Position numbers and translations under genes: made by a program. Below, one piece after another: positions 25,697-38,136 of a stretch of 64,000 bases of DNA. Positions within the stretch are counted from its first letter, which is position 1; every line of letters begins with the position of its first letter. Origin of the DNA: Omphalotus guepiniiformis. Lineage: Eukaryota; Basidiomycota; Agaricomycetes; Agaricales; Omphalotaceae. A model generated the notes under the pieces. It was not told the DNA's origin and made no database searches. It worked only from the letters and a program-made list of their open reading frames with translations. The stretch lies in NCBI GenBank assembly GCA_028554645.1, contig JAQOOI010000018.1, forward strand, positions 62,001-126,000. The letters run 5' to 3'.

Positions 25697-28600
25697 ATGA
25701 CCTCTGATTCAAGGTCTTCAAGTAATGTTTCTGATTTGTCGTCGGGCATCTTGCATGCTGGCGTATCTCACCAGTTGGACCATGCGGACATATCGGTTCC
25801 GAGTGCTGTTCAAGAGTGGGTTCGCATGACGAAGGTGTCCGAGAAGAAAGTCAAGTATCCTTTGTTTCGCATAGACCCTGACGAGGGGCAAGTGCTGGTC
25901 GAGTCCAAGAAAGAGAAAGGTGTTAAAATCAGTGCGTCTGGTGTCTTCTTCTGCTTCTCTCGCTTAAACTGATTCTTGTTTCGCAGTTCCTATAGAGTGT
26001 ATCAAAGAACTACGTTTCGCTACAGATGCCAGCTATTACCGCACACAGTTCAGTTTCCCGGCAGAGACAGAAACCCGGTGGATGACTATCATATATATCA
26101 TGGAAGGTTCATACAAGATCCTGCACATCGTTACCCCCTCAGTACAGGTGTTCGGTTTGTGGAAGGAGTCGCTCGAGAAGTTGTTCACCATTCGCCAAGG
26201 GTTGATGAGTGGGCTTCAGAATAATGTTCTCAGGGATGCCGTCTGGGAGAAGCAGTATTGGAAAGGCGCGGACCACGACGGTGACCAGAAACTGGAATTC
26301 AGCGAGCTTCGGAAACTCTGTCAAAGGCTCAGTCTTCACTTCTCTGTGGAAGAATTGACTCAGCTGTTCGAGGTTTGTTCGATATTCTAAGATCCACTCT
26401 GAACGTTTCTGACATTGTGAATTGTAGGAGGCCGATATCCGTAATCGAGACTATTTAGACTATGACGACTTCAAGCGATTCGTGAAGCTGCTTAAACGGA
26501 GACCGGAGGTTGAACAGCTATATCAGAAAATATGTGGGGGGAAATTTGATTTCCCCGCATTCAGAGCTTTCATGCGTAACTATCAAAAGGTAAACATTGT
26601 GCAACGCACTCTCGATGTCGAAAGAAGGTCTGATGCTTGGCTATAGACACAACTCAGTGACGAAGAGCTTCAAGATCTTTTTACGAAATACGCAGACTCG
26701 TCGTCTTCAGTGGACTCCCAGCCTGCCACCAACTCCTCAACGGCACCTGCAGAGTCCGATAAGAAGGCTGTGCCATTGATCAGTCTCGACTCATTCTCAA
26801 ACTTCCTAAAGTCGTCGGACAACTGTGCTTTTGCAGCACAAAATTCCAGTGTGTTCCACGATATGACGCGACCAATGTCGGAATACTTTGTGTCTTCCTC
26901 GCACAACACTTATCTTATTGGGCACCAATTGGTCGGAGTATCCACCATCGAAGGCTACATTCGGGCTCTCCTACACAGCTGCCGAACCGTCGAACGTGAG
27001 TCATAATTTAATTAATCAATGGACATAAATAACAGTTGGTTATAGTGGACATCTATGACGGGCAGGATGAGCCTGTGGTCTACCATGGCAAAACATTGAC
27101 TTCTAAGGTGTCCGTACGGGAAGTTTGTCAAGCTATCGCCAAATACGCATTCGTTGCATCCCCATATCCTGTGGTCATATCAGCTGAAGTTCACTGTAGT
27201 GTACAGCAGCAAGATATGATCGTGGATATTATGGGGCAAGCTTTTGGCGATGCACTCATTCGCGCTCCTGTAGAAGGAAGACCGAAACTCCCTTGTTTAC
27301 CGAGTCCTGAAAATCTCAAGGGGAAGGTTTTGCTCAAGGTTGGTGTTTACGATCGTGTATCGATGTATATTAGATCGCCTGATGAATCTTTCTCGTGTTT
27401 TCAGGCGAAGAATCTTTACGTGGCGGCTCAGCTAGATGCACTGCGAGCAGAGAGCAAGGCCAAGCCCAAAGATCAAACTGGTGTCAAAGAGCAGCGAAAG
27501 CTGGATGTAGATGTCTCCTCGTCATCGTCGTCCTCATCTTCCGACTCCAGCATTATCAGCGAAATCAAGGGTATCAAAGACAAACTTCGCAACAAAGTCA
27601 AACATAAACGAGGAGGCAAACAGAAGACCCAAATGTCTTTCAGTCTTGCATCGCTTTTGGTGTACACAGTAGGAGTTAAATGCCATGGCATCAATTCTTC
27701 GGTTCATTACGCACCGGAGCATATCTTCTCACTTTCGGAGAATTCGGCAAATAAACTACTGAAAGCTAGTACTGATCTAATCAAGCATACTCAGTCTCAT
27801 ATGGTGCGGGTGTATCCGAAAGGGACCAGAGTCAATTCTTCAAACTACGAGCCACATATGTATTGGGCTGCCGGTGCTCAGGTGGTCGCCATCAACTGGC
27901 AGACATTCGGTGAGGGATTTTTGCGATGAAAAGCTGGCGTCTCTGACCGGTCTTGTAGATTTGGGTTATATGATCAATCATGCTATGTTCCAGCGTAATG
28001 GTCGATCTGGATACGTTCTCAAACCTCCGGCTTTAAGGCCTGGTAACGAAGCACTGCTCAGGAAGTTCACGAAGCATTTGTTAGATCTTACGGTATGTTC
28101 TTGTCTATTGTGCTCCCATTTCTATCTGATACGATGTTACTGTACTAGATCATATCAGCCCAGCAACTGCCCTTACCCAAAAACAAGGCAGGCCAGGAAA
28201 TCCTCGACAAGGCTGTCGTCGATCCCTTGGTGGAAGTTTCTCTCCATATTCCTCTTTGGAGCAAATCTCCGTTCATTCCAAGTAAGGCCGGCGCGGTAGG
28301 TGTGGAATATTCCGGTCCGAACAGAGCGTCGGCCAGTGAGCCCACGTCCGCAAGGACAGTTTCGTTCCGGACTGGCTCCGTCAAGAACAACGGATTTAAC
28401 CCAGTGTGGCAGGAAGAGTTGTGCCTGCCGTTTGATTGCGTTGGGGGCATGATGGATCTCATATTCATCAAGTTTTCCGTCATGCAGGAGAAAAAAGACG
28501 ATAAGAACGATGAGCCGCTGGCAGTTTATTGCGCGCCATTGGGATCCTTAGAACATGGTACGTGGTTGTTGTCGAACATTCTTACTATGTTCATGCAACT

Positions 28601-28706
28601 TTCGTGTGCAGGATTTCGGTATTTACCCCTACATGACTCTCAACTCTCTCAGCATCTATTTTCTACGCTGTTCGTTGAGATTAAGATTCGCGACGTTGTG
28701 ACATGA
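25697..28706 (+). CDS. PLC1: Phosphoinositide-specific phospholipase C (delta type)
   Basis: Hydrolyses PI(4,5)P2 to inositol trisphosphate and diacylglycerol at membranes in a Ca-dependent way. Starts at the ATG at 25697 (MTSDSRSSSNVSDLSSGILH). Domain order: PH-like region (VSEKKVKYPLFRIDPDEGQV to LWKESLEKLFTIRQGL); EF-hands with a canonical loop DHDGDQKLEFSE (about 26270-26310); catalytic X box (MSEYFVSSSHNTYLIGHQL, then ELDIYDG and VVYHGKTLTSKVS with both active-site histidines visible); and an X-Y linker with a run of serines (VSSSSSSSSSDSS, about 27510-27550). Then the Y box (MVRVYPKGTRVNSSNYEPHM, then WAAGAQVVAINWQTF and DLGYMINHAMFQRNGRSGYV) and a C-terminal C2 domain (DPLVEVSLHIPL, NNGFNPVWQEELCLPFDCVG). 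About eight short introns. The usual ELDCWDG reads ELDIYDG here. Complete. Confidence 0.95.
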
Positions 28707-30872
28707 CCAAACAAACCTGTATCCTACAATCCGATTAAAAGCTGCCTAAGGTATATACTGAACGTGATCTATCATGTACTACTTTCACTCTTTCTGAGTC
28801 TTTCGATGTCCAATGCTATCGTTATTCGCGTTGTCTGCATTTCGTATCTGTCCTTGGGATGCCGGTTCTATGTATTCAAAAAGGCTTCATTCTCAACGTG
28901 CTCGTTCAACACCCACGCCGTGTTTCATCGTGATTGATAGCTCTACGAAAGGGTTATCTTTCGTGCTTTCAGTCCGAAGATCTTGCAAGGTAAGAGCATC
29001 TTGATGTGTCAGCGACAATGTTGTCATAATCGCTGATACCCAACATCCAAACGAACGACCAACCCTCAAGGAGTACCTTTGGCGATCTTTCAAAAAGGTT
29101 CATGAACAAAATGCAAACAGGTGTTGCTCTGCTCGATCTCTTGTTGTATCTATGAATTAACCACTTTTTCGCAGCGTTCTAGCTTCAGCCCAAGTTGGCG
29201 GCTCTGAACAGACCAATTGATTGATCAAGATACGAGTCTATATCGGAGAACTCCACGCCGCAAGCCTGAGTATCGACTTCTTCACATTTCTTAAGGTTGG
29301 AACTACTTTTTCAAATCACAGTACCTTGATATTACCTCTTTCGGTCGGGTATCTATTCTTCGCTGTCCATTTCCCAAGCGGTTAATTGTTATATGGCTTC
29401 GGCTTGTTAAGAAAAGCTCTGCTGGAGTCCTTGACGCCGCACTATCTCGCCTGCATCAGTTCCGCGGCATTGCCATCGATGAAGAATATGCTTTGAAGGC
29501 ATTCTCCTATTCGAGAGGAGTCGTACGGATATTAGCAGGTGAAGACCGCGTCGCTGGGGACTTGCCTTGCAAAGGAAAGGTTCCCCTCAATAAAGTCAAT
29601 GTCGATATATAGTTCCTCTGATGTATTTCAGAAAGAAGCCGTTCCTTGGTTTGCCTCATTTCTGATTTCATTTCAGGAGCCCGGAAAATCCGCTGTTGGG
29701 TGGCGATACCCGCAGTTACTTGTCTGTGTCGGACCGAGCTCGTGTACATTAACGGGGATGCTTCATGTTGACTTTCCTGGTCGCTTGAATTTTTGAGTAC
29801 TTTCACTGAGATATCTGTAGCAGGGAGAATGGCCATGAGTGCGCGTTCTGGTAATGCCTGTTTTGCAATCAAGCTTTCATGTCATTAACATCTTCTACTG
29901 ACAGGAGTCTCTGCAGTATCTATCTTGCTTACCGTTGGCTGAGGTAGGATATGAATTTAGGGCAAGTTATTGTCAACATGCGACGGGAGGAGTTGGAATC
30001 CTTTCAATTCAAGTAATGAGGCTCTCGTTCATGTCCATAACACATCAATCGATCTCGAACTGTGGGAGCGGTCGCCCCGATGTTACTGGGAAAATGTCCA
30101 TAAAGAAAGCCCGGTGATTTTCGTCAACTATTCGAACATTGCGGACGATCGATATGGCTTCCCCGGGTCGGAGGCTAGTCGACTTCCTAGAGTGTAGTGT
30201 GAAGCATTTTTAGCGCGCCATACACTGTCCGATCAAGAACACCATACATCTATGAGCGTTTCGCCACCAATTGTCTGGCCCCCGAGTCACAACTACTGTA
30301 ATAGGCACATCTTTCCGAGCTTTATTGCAAATTTCTCTGTCCTGACGAAGTCGTTTTACTGTTAGAAGCCCTGTTGACGACGGTAAGTACTGCACGATGG
30401 CTACTGCGCGGTCTTTAAACCAAGTCACTAGCTGTAGTGAGACTTATCTTTCCGGATCTTGTGATTGTGTATATATCTAATGTGTTCTTTATGAGTTTTG
30501 TCCTGGATTACACCCTCCCTATTGTCACCGCAGTAGAACTGAGGCAGAACAGATCACCTATCAATGTTGGCAGTTTCTACTTGCAGCAGCCTGGAAGGCT
30601 AAACCTTAGTATAGTCAGAACATGGAAGAGAAAGTGATCAAGAACGGAGAGAATATCGGGAATAATATGAAGGATTCGAACAAGAAGGAAGGTTCGTAAA
30701 GGGTCGGGCCGTATTTGCCGGCACCGTGTTATCCACGTGAAGGCGATATTTTAGGAAACCGTAGCTCAGCGAGGCTGTGGCCTGTTACTTTACCTCGCCT
30801 TCAAATTCTAGACTGCTGTTGATTCTTAATCTCTTACCCTCATCATAACTCCTTATTTCTTTCTTTGCGAGT
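28707..30872. other. 2.2-kb gene-poor region with ORF fragments
   Basis: No gene could be assembled. Short open frames exist. A plus-strand frame at 29295-29612 has no start codon but about 105 protein-like codons (IVIWLRLVKKSSAGVLDAAL, then SRLHQFRGIAIDEEYALKAF). A second at 29970-30197 includes SIDLELWERSPRCYWENVHK. A minus frame spans 29507-29872. A stretch near 29230-29295 could encode IRVYIGELHAASLSIDFFTF. None joins its neighbours without stops. This may be a decayed gene, an unusual multi-exon gene, or non-coding sequence. A CACGTG at 30734-30739 lies 134 bases before the next start codon. Confidence 0.4.
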
Positions 30873-32307
30873 ATGCCTAGTGGTGATCTGTACGACATCC
30901 TGCATATCTCTCCCAACGCTACGCAAGAGGAAGGTAAGCGTTCTTGTCAGGTTTCAATCAGTTGCAAGTATTGACGCCACCTATTGTGTGGTATTCACAG
31001 TTCGCAAAGCGTACAAGAAGCGAGCGCTTCAGACACATCCAGACAGATTACCTCCAAATGCCACTGCTGCAGATAAAGCTGCATCGGAAGAGCAGTTCAG
31101 GAAGGTACAGACATCACCTCTTCTTAGTCTGCAAGTTTTTTAAAGCTCGTTTGTTAGGTGAACAATGCTTATGAGGTGCTGAATGACCCCCAGAACCGCA
31201 AGGTCTGTTATACCGACTGATGCTCTGTTCAATCATTCTAAAACATCCGCATTCGATAGATATACGACTTGAATGGTGTATGGCCACCCCCTACTGAGCA
31301 AGAAGTTCCTCGGCGGCCAGCACCTCGCTATAGGAGCGCTCGACCTTACAATACCCGACCTGACCCCTTCTCCGACCCGTTCTTTGGCCGAGGGTACGCC
31401 AGCTTCCATTTCACCGATCCTTTTGTTCTCTTCGACTCCATCTTCAACGACCACCCTCACCGTGCATGGCGCCACTCTTATCAACGTCGACCCACGGTTT
31501 GGCAAGAAGAGGACGATGAAGATCCGTTTGCCTCGGCACACCATATGCATTCCAACATCAACAATCTCATGGCGAACATGGAGCGTAATATGTTTTCGGG
31601 TTTCGGAGGTGCCGCATTCCCTCCTGTAAGGAGTCATCTGCCTATGTTTCCCGCCGTTATTCTCGACTCCGGTCCTTCCTCGAGTGGCGGGGGCAGATGG
31701 GCGAGTGAAAGTACTATGTCACAGACCATCAATGGCGTCACACATACTATTCGAAAGCGTCGCGACTGGGATGTGAGTTTTCTGTCTTGTTGAAATTGGT
31801 CGTTTCTCTTCTAAACACACGCTCTGTCAGGGAAATGAACATGTCACTCGTGTCTATCCTGACGGCCGCAAGGTCGTGACACTGAACGGCGTGGAGCAGC
31901 ATGATCAGAGTTACCTCCCGCCTCCTCATTCTGCAGGGGCTCCTCCAGATCCTCGTCATATGCCCCCACCGCCAGTAATTGATCCGGCTTTTGCAAACAC
32001 CCATCATCAACGATTACCTCCACCACCACCGTATTCTTCTGTGGGAATGGGTGGCAGCACTTGTGAGTATTTAGTAACAAAGGACTCGTATAGTTATTAA
32101 CTACGGGCAGCTTCTTTTGACTCAGATTATGCTCGACGCCGTGCAGTCAGCGATTTTCATCGTCAAGGTCCTGTAGTGCCTGATATGTTCCACGAGCAAG
32201 GTGTGTATACGTTCATTGATTTCCAAATGCTCTCTGTATTTACACAGTCTGTTCCCGCAGTTGAACCTGAACATAAAAACAAGCGAAGATGGTGGGGACG
32301 CGGATAA
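30873..32307 (+). CDS. J-domain (DnaJ) co-chaperone, J-domain-only type
   Basis: Stimulates Hsp70 ATPase through its J domain. The ATG at 30873 gives MPSGDLYDILHISPNATQEE, joined across an intron to VRKAYKKRALQTHPDRLPPN; the HPD motif is intact. The J domain ends NNAYEVLNDPQNRKIYDLNG. The rest is low-complexity, with DPFSDPFFGRGYASFHFTDP, FSGFGGAAFPPV, then TINGVTHTIRKRRDWDGNEH, RVYPDGRKVVTLNG and a Pro-rich tail. The SQTINGVTHTIRKRRDWDGN segment resembles the DNAJB6/B2-type C-terminal region, where a VDG-like phrase precedes the modified-DnaJ tail. There is no zinc finger and no standard CTD. The last exon ends PEHKNKRRWWGRG, basic and aromatic. Five introns. Probably cytosolic or nuclear. 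Confidence 0.9.
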
Positions 32308-32577
32308 GAAGTGGTTCTGCGTTTCTCCTGTCTGCTGACGAATGTATTCGACTCCAACTTACTAGTTATGTACAAGCCTCCGTAGTATTTGTATTATTAC
32401 CATGTATCCGCTAATTACCTGGACTGTGTCCTATGTTTTCTTATGTAGTGATAAAATCTTATGCAACGTCTGTTACTAGTAAATGCAGGTGGAGAGTATG
32501 AAGTCATTGAGTACGAACTTGACCCCACAAACCTAGAAACTTTAGGGAGAGGCTTTGTGGAGACATTAATACATCTT

Positions 32578-33952
32578 CTATGACAAGATTTGTTGTATCA
32601 CAGCCTCAGTGACATCTTCAGTACTAGCTGTGCCACCTAAATCCTTTGTCAGAATACCTGCCCCGCACACCTTCTCCACCGCGTTCATGAGCGTCTTAGC
32701 TGCTTCTGTCTCTCCTAGCCAGTCCAGCATCTCCGAAGCTGTCCAAAATGTGGCAACAGGATTGGCAATGCCTTTCCCAGTGATGTCAAATGCGGAGCCG
32801 TGAATTGGCTCAAACACTGGATATATGTTTAAAGAACATAAAAGGCTGGTTCGGATGCAAACGTACTGGAAGGATTCTCTCTGGATGGGTCGAGATTAGC
32901 GGTGGGTGCAATGCCTATAGATCCAGCGAGGGCAGCGGCGAGATCAGAGAGAATATCAGCATGCAGGTTAGTAGCTAAGATTGTATCGAGGGACTTTGGG
33001 TTCAGGACCATTCGAACGGTCATAGCGTCCACTATTTAACAGGATACTTGAGTCAAAAGGGTGCAAGGGCAATCAAAACGAAACATATTCACCAAGCATA
33101 TGGTCTACAGTGACATCCGGAAAGTCTTCTGCTACTTCCTTTATGACTTGATCCCACATCACCATGCCATTTCGCTGTGCATTGCTCTTGGTCACATAGG
33201 TGAGAAGCTTACGGGGTCGGGACTGAGCCACTTGGAAGGCAAATCGAGCGATTCGGCGTACGCCTGTACGCGTGAAGATCGCTAGCTCTGTAAGCAGGCA
33301 TATCATTGTCATTTCGAGAAACCTCAAAGAACCAAGGAGCTGGTGTACATACCCGTAGCAACCTCGTGGTCATAGCCAACATGAGACCTTCCTCCTTGTC
33401 CGGCATACTCTCCTTCGCTATTCTCACGGACGATAAGCCAATCAAGATCGCCTGTTTTACAGTCGGCCAAAGGGGACCGGGTGCCTGTTAATATTCGCGT
33501 CCGTCGAACGTTGGCATATTGCTGCAGCGGCTGACAGATCGCCAGACGAAGGCCCCAAAGGGATACGTGGTCTGGTATGTCCGGTGCCCCAACAGCTCCA
33601 AAACTGAAGAGAAGCAATTCATGATCCTCGATGTCCAGATTGAATCTGAGAAAACTCACAAGATGGCATCGAATCTGCGCAGTACATCCAAGTAGTCAGT
33701 GGGGACATACGACCCTGTTTTCTTGTACCGATCGGACGACCAGTCCAAGTTTTGAAAATCAAGTGAGAATGTCCCAAGCTTCTTTGATAAAGCCTTGAGG
33801 ACTTTGACACCTGCCGAAATGACTTCGGGACCGATACCGTCTCCAGGAATACTGGCGATCTTGTATGTCGACTTGCGTACCGGAGAAGCGATTCCGTCGA
33901 GGGCTGCAGGTGGAACAGTGGTTCCATTGGGGGCGGCGGCTACAGGAGACAT
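32578..33952 (-). CDS. Tartrate / D-malate dehydrogenase-family enzyme (decarboxylating)
   Basis: NAD-dependent beta-decarboxylating dehydrogenase of the isocitrate/isopropylmalate dehydrogenase superfamily. The sequence is closest in my reading to tartrate dehydrogenase/D-malate dehydrogenase (TtuC/DmlA), because of the phrase FGAVGAPDIPDHVSLWGLRL, continuing AICQPLQQYANVRR. Start ATG at 33952 (MSPVAAAPNGTTVPPAALDG). Other landmarks: IASIPGDGIGPEVISAGVKV, DWLIVRENSEGEYAGQGGR, AFQVAQSRPRKLLTYVTKSN, the metal-binding VDAMTVRMVLNPKSLDTILA with TNLHADILSDLAAALAGSIG, and VFEPIHGSAFDITGKGIANP. Five or so introns. About 375 residues, full length. The N-terminal 30 residues are Ala/Pro-rich and not a clear mitochondrial leader, so a cytosolic site is likely. 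Substrate choice among tartrate, D-malate and 3-isopropylmalate cannot be settled by eye. Confidence 0.9.
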
Positions 33953-34585
33953 ACTTAGTGATTGGGAAGGAAAGAAGATTACTTTGTTAGATAACCCAGG
34001 TTCATATAGTGTGTGTAAGATGCACGGAGGCAATCGTTCACGCGTGAAAGGCGGTCCGATTCCACGGGAAGAGATGATCCACAATGGTGTGATAACTCCC
34101 ACAACTCGCGATTTCTGGCCAATTGGGTGCTAGCAATGCACAATGAGGCAAGAGTAAGTATGCCAGTTCTTGAAATAAGTATGTGTAACGCACTCAGAGT
34201 CGCCTCTCTAGATGTGTGAGCACAAATAGATTTCGAGAAGGGCAAGGACAAGGACACATCGGGGGAGACGACGAACTTCTTGCGCTTATAGAAACACACG
34301 CAAGGTAGTAAGCAATGACCTTGCTACAAGTCTGCTACATGCAATGATCGTGACAAAGGGAAGTGAGGACAACGCGACGACGCGCGAAAGATGAGGGTAG
34401 GCAGTAAACATCACATGCTTGCCACATGTTGTGCCAGGAAGGAAAGATCTCAATACAATTAACAGATATGCGACGAATGATACAAGGATGAAAATATAAT
34501 GGTAGTCCCTGCCTGTCCATCCCAAGAACAGCGGTCAATAATAATAAATGGTGAGTCAAGTGCATCGTAAACATGTTCAGTCACT
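33953..34585. other. Intergenic, upstream of the dehydrogenase
   Basis: Lies 5' of the tartrate/D-malate dehydrogenase-type gene and 3' of the next minus-strand gene. Overlapping short minus frames (33979-34299, 34286-34525, 34335-34574) have no domain and mutually exclusive frames. I see no gene here. Confidence 0.5.
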
Positions 34586-37500
34586 CTACAGTCCTTCAAA
34601 GAAGGAGAGATCTTGAGCTGACAATCCTCCGGCCTTCCCAGCTGACGTCAGAGGGGCATTGCTAGAAGTAGCACTGGATGCAGTATCAAGTGCTGATCCG
34701 AACAAATCCATTAATATTGGCGATGTTTGTTGCTGCGGAGCGGGAGGAAGCGGAAGAGGTGGGAGGGTACCATTTCTCGTAGAATTCGAGACGAGGGGAG
34801 CATTAGAGGAAGGCGATAGCACCGCAGGTGATGACACTGAGGATGGTAGCCCGATTCCCAAGCCGGCCATAGCCTTGGACTGCTGAGTTTGTAGAGGAGG
34901 AGAGATCAATTCGTTCTCATCACCACTGAAAATGTCCAGCCGACTGGAGCTTTGCTTGAAACTCCCTCCAGGTGGAGGCGAAAGGATGGGTGGCAAGGGT
35001 GAAGGAAGTGCTGCTGGCCACCTTCCTTTCTGAGCAGCGGCGGATTCCAAGAGACTTTGAGTACGTCGGTGCTCTTCTCGTGAAACCTTGCGTTGGTGCT
35101 TTTTGATCTGTCCCTGTTGAGTTGTAACCTCTGGCGGTCGCTGATGTGACATGGACGCGAAAGGCGGTGGAACAATCTGTAGAGGAGGATGATGGGATGA
35201 TTTAGCGGCGGAAGCTTTTATCGGCGACTTGGCCGGTGGTCTTGGAGGCGAAGGCGTGCGTAGAGTGTGAGGCGATGATACAAAATCATCGAAGTCATCG
35301 AACAGATCAGGAGAGTTCACACTGCTCTTTGCTGACAGCGTTCCAGATAGAAAGTTTTGATCAGAGGTGGCAGAGATGAAACTTGAATCAAGTAAAGAAT
35401 TCGAGCTTGGTAAGCCTGCGTCGGGCTGGGGAGATTGAAAAGATGCCGAGTGGAAATCAGCGAAATCGTCGTCGTCAAATGGAGCTGGAGCGTGCGTCGG
35501 TGGGGCCAAAGAACTTCCAGCTTTACCGTTCGAAGGTCCGGGATCAGATTCAAATGAATCCAATAGCAAAGAAGATGATGCAACCGTAGAGGATGGGCGG
35601 GAAGGTACAGATGGAGGAGGAGGAAGAAAACTGATTGTAGAGAGATCTATTGTGGACTTGTCGGAGGCTGTCGACATCTTTGCCACCGGCGTCGCTCTCT
35701 TTTGAGTCAAAGAAGACAAAGACGAAAACGTTGAGTGAGGCGGTGATAAGGCGTAGACAGTGCTAGTTACCTTATCTCTGCCTTTCATGACCAACGATGA
35801 AGATTGGCTAGGTGTACTACCCCTCCCACCTAAAGCAATCATTGATGAAGTAGCAGAGCTCGTTGCAGGAGAAACGGGTGAGATTGGTGAGGTTAACGGT
35901 GATGCTGGTGAAGGAAGAAGTCGAGAGGCGGAGAGTGGAGTAGGAGCGAAGGGAGACTGCAGCAGAGGAGGCTGGGAAAGTGAAAGTGTGGCGTTCGAAG
36001 GCCGAATATCGCCGGAGGCCGGGGAACTTCGGCCAATCGCCGTGAATCCGGTCGCTCTCGGAGGCGGGGCTAGAGGCGGAGGTAACTTGGTCGGTAGTGG
36101 GGCACTTCCAATCATATTTGATAATGCCTTCAACTGCTCCTCAGAGCCGTCTTCAACATCGTCGCTAACACTGGGAACAATGTCAGACAGAAATTCGAGA
36201 TCGTCCGACGACAGCGCGAGTGAATTGCGTGGGGAAGACTTGTTGCGAGAAAAACGGTTGAGAAATCGGGATACTGCGGACGGTGCAGGCTGGGGTGTAG
36301 AGTCCGGGAACAGATCCACAGAACCCGCATCGGCGTAGCTAGTGGTTGGAGTTGTGGCGCCACTATTATTGGTCGCAGCAGAGACAGAAGGTACGACGGT
36401 GGCATCTGCAGTAAGAGAGGTTGACAACGAAGAAGGCGTGGGAGAGGCGACTCGGGAAGGGGAAGATACAGTTGTCCCATTCTTAGCAGCACCAGAGTCC
36501 GTACTGGGCCTTGCAGAAGAAATGGAAGTTCTAGGTGATGCTGACTGCTCCTTTTGAGTACTCTCTCCCGTGGCAGGTGGAGTAGCTGCCCGGCGACTGA
36601 AAAGCGACGATAAAATACCTCCGGTAGTCTTCCTCTTCATTTCTGCGGGGGATGGAAGCTCTTTGTCCTTGTCAGATTTTTCAATAATACGCCAACCAGC
36701 AGGCAGAACCTCCTCGTCAAGATTCCGCTCTACACGCGATTTCACTGCTACTTCCCATGCAATAGAACCTTTCGTTTGGAGATACTTAGTCATGGGACTT
36801 GACCGCGTTATATAGGCATTTCGTGTGAGGCGGACGGCTTCTGCGGTACGCTTGCAAGTAAAGGTTTGCGAGAAAGGTGAACTTGTTGGAAGAGTAAGAG
36901 GCGGAATTATAGTTGTGGATAGTGCTTGTCTGTAAAATGGCACATATGATTGAGACGATGGGGTAAATCCAAGCTTCATGCAACACTTACAAGCCTTCAA
37001 CGTCTTCCATACCTGCTCGCAGGATAGATTGACTTTGCGTCGCTTCGGTCGGGGCACCATTCCATCCATCCGACTCTCCGGATTCGGATTCAACGTCGTC
37101 TTTGTCCGACCCTTCTGGTTCAGCCTCCTCCGAGTCCTTGGCGTCTGCATCTTCTGGCGGAGCACTCTTCTCGCTGGGTGGTGCCTCCTTGACTTCCAGG
37201 TCGCCCTGGTCTGATTTCTCAACTGGTATGGGAAGGACGTCCTTCTGGTCGGGCCTATCTGGCTTCATAGCTGGTAGCCACAGGTCATCCGCTATGTCCT
37301 CAAACTGCTTAAGAATCGAGGCTAACACTTCCGGAGGCTATGAACTTATTTAGTTCACGGCTTGTGATGTAAGACAGCATCATACTTACAACGTATTTGT
37401 CCTGTATTTCCTTTTGTCGTCTGGCAGCTTCCCACTCGTCTAAGACCGGCTCCTTCTCAGTTTCGGTATCTTCCCCGGAATCAGATGGAGCCCAAGCGGT

Positions 37501-38136
37501 ACCCCACTCATTAGACACAACTTCAGTAGGTACGCGGGGAGGGGAAAACCAAGGATCAGCGTCAGATTTGGTGGAGGGAAGAGCCGTCTCGAAAGTTCCG
37601 AAAGCGTCCGGGCTCCCAAGCGATGCAATAGAACCTGGTTCATCATCAGATAGCTCAGTATCATCTGAAGGCGTAAATGTGCTTCGCGAGGGCGTCCAAG
37701 GGTCAATAACTTGCGACACATCATCCACTACGAGTTCTTCATTAGCAGGGAAAGTAGGGCCAGAAAGAGTATCTGCAGCTATCTCATCATCCTCGTCGGA
37801 TGCCTCTTCGCTTTCTTGCGACGAGTCTGGAGCTTCGATTTCGGCTGCCCTGGTATGATCCCTAGTCCCGAAGTCAATAGACTCATACGACGACGTGCCC
37901 ATTGTCCAGTCTCCCTTCTCCTCCGTTCCCCAAAGAGAGACAGCATGATCTGCGTGCTCCTTCCCTCCGCCAACCGGCGCAGATACCCAGGACGGAGTCG
38001 CTATGTCAGCTTCTCGTTCATTATCGACGGAGGTGTTCTGTAGTTTCAGTGCCCATGCGGAACCAGTAGCAGTGGTGATAGAATCGGATTGAGATTTATG
38101 TGGTTCGTCCCAAGCATTTGCCCAAGGGTTTTCCAT
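34586..38136 (-). CDS. Acidic-phenylalanine clathrin-adaptor accessory protein (aftiphilin/Laa2-like)
   Basis: Three exons encode about 1140 residues: MENPWANAWDEPHKSQSDSI at 38136, an intron joining QDKYV to PPEVLASILKQFEDIADDLW, and another joining GMEDVEGL to QALSTTIIPPLTLPTSSPF. Ordered parts are few: the PPEVLASILKQFEDIADDLW helix and a conserved-looking block, SQTFTCKRTAEAVRLTRNAY to SKVERNLDEEVLPAGWRIIE-like sequence (about 36640-36880). The rest is disordered and Ser/Pro-rich, studded with acidic-Phe peptides: DDDDFADFHSASF, DLFDDFDDFVSS, DPWFSPP, DIFSGDEN, DLFGSALD and a C-terminal DLSFFEGL. Such D/E-F-x-D/E-F peptides bind the ear domains of AP-1 gamma and GGA, as in aftiphilin and yeast Laa2. 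I infer a trans-Golgi/endosomal clathrin accessory role; orthology is unproven. Confidence 0.72.
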
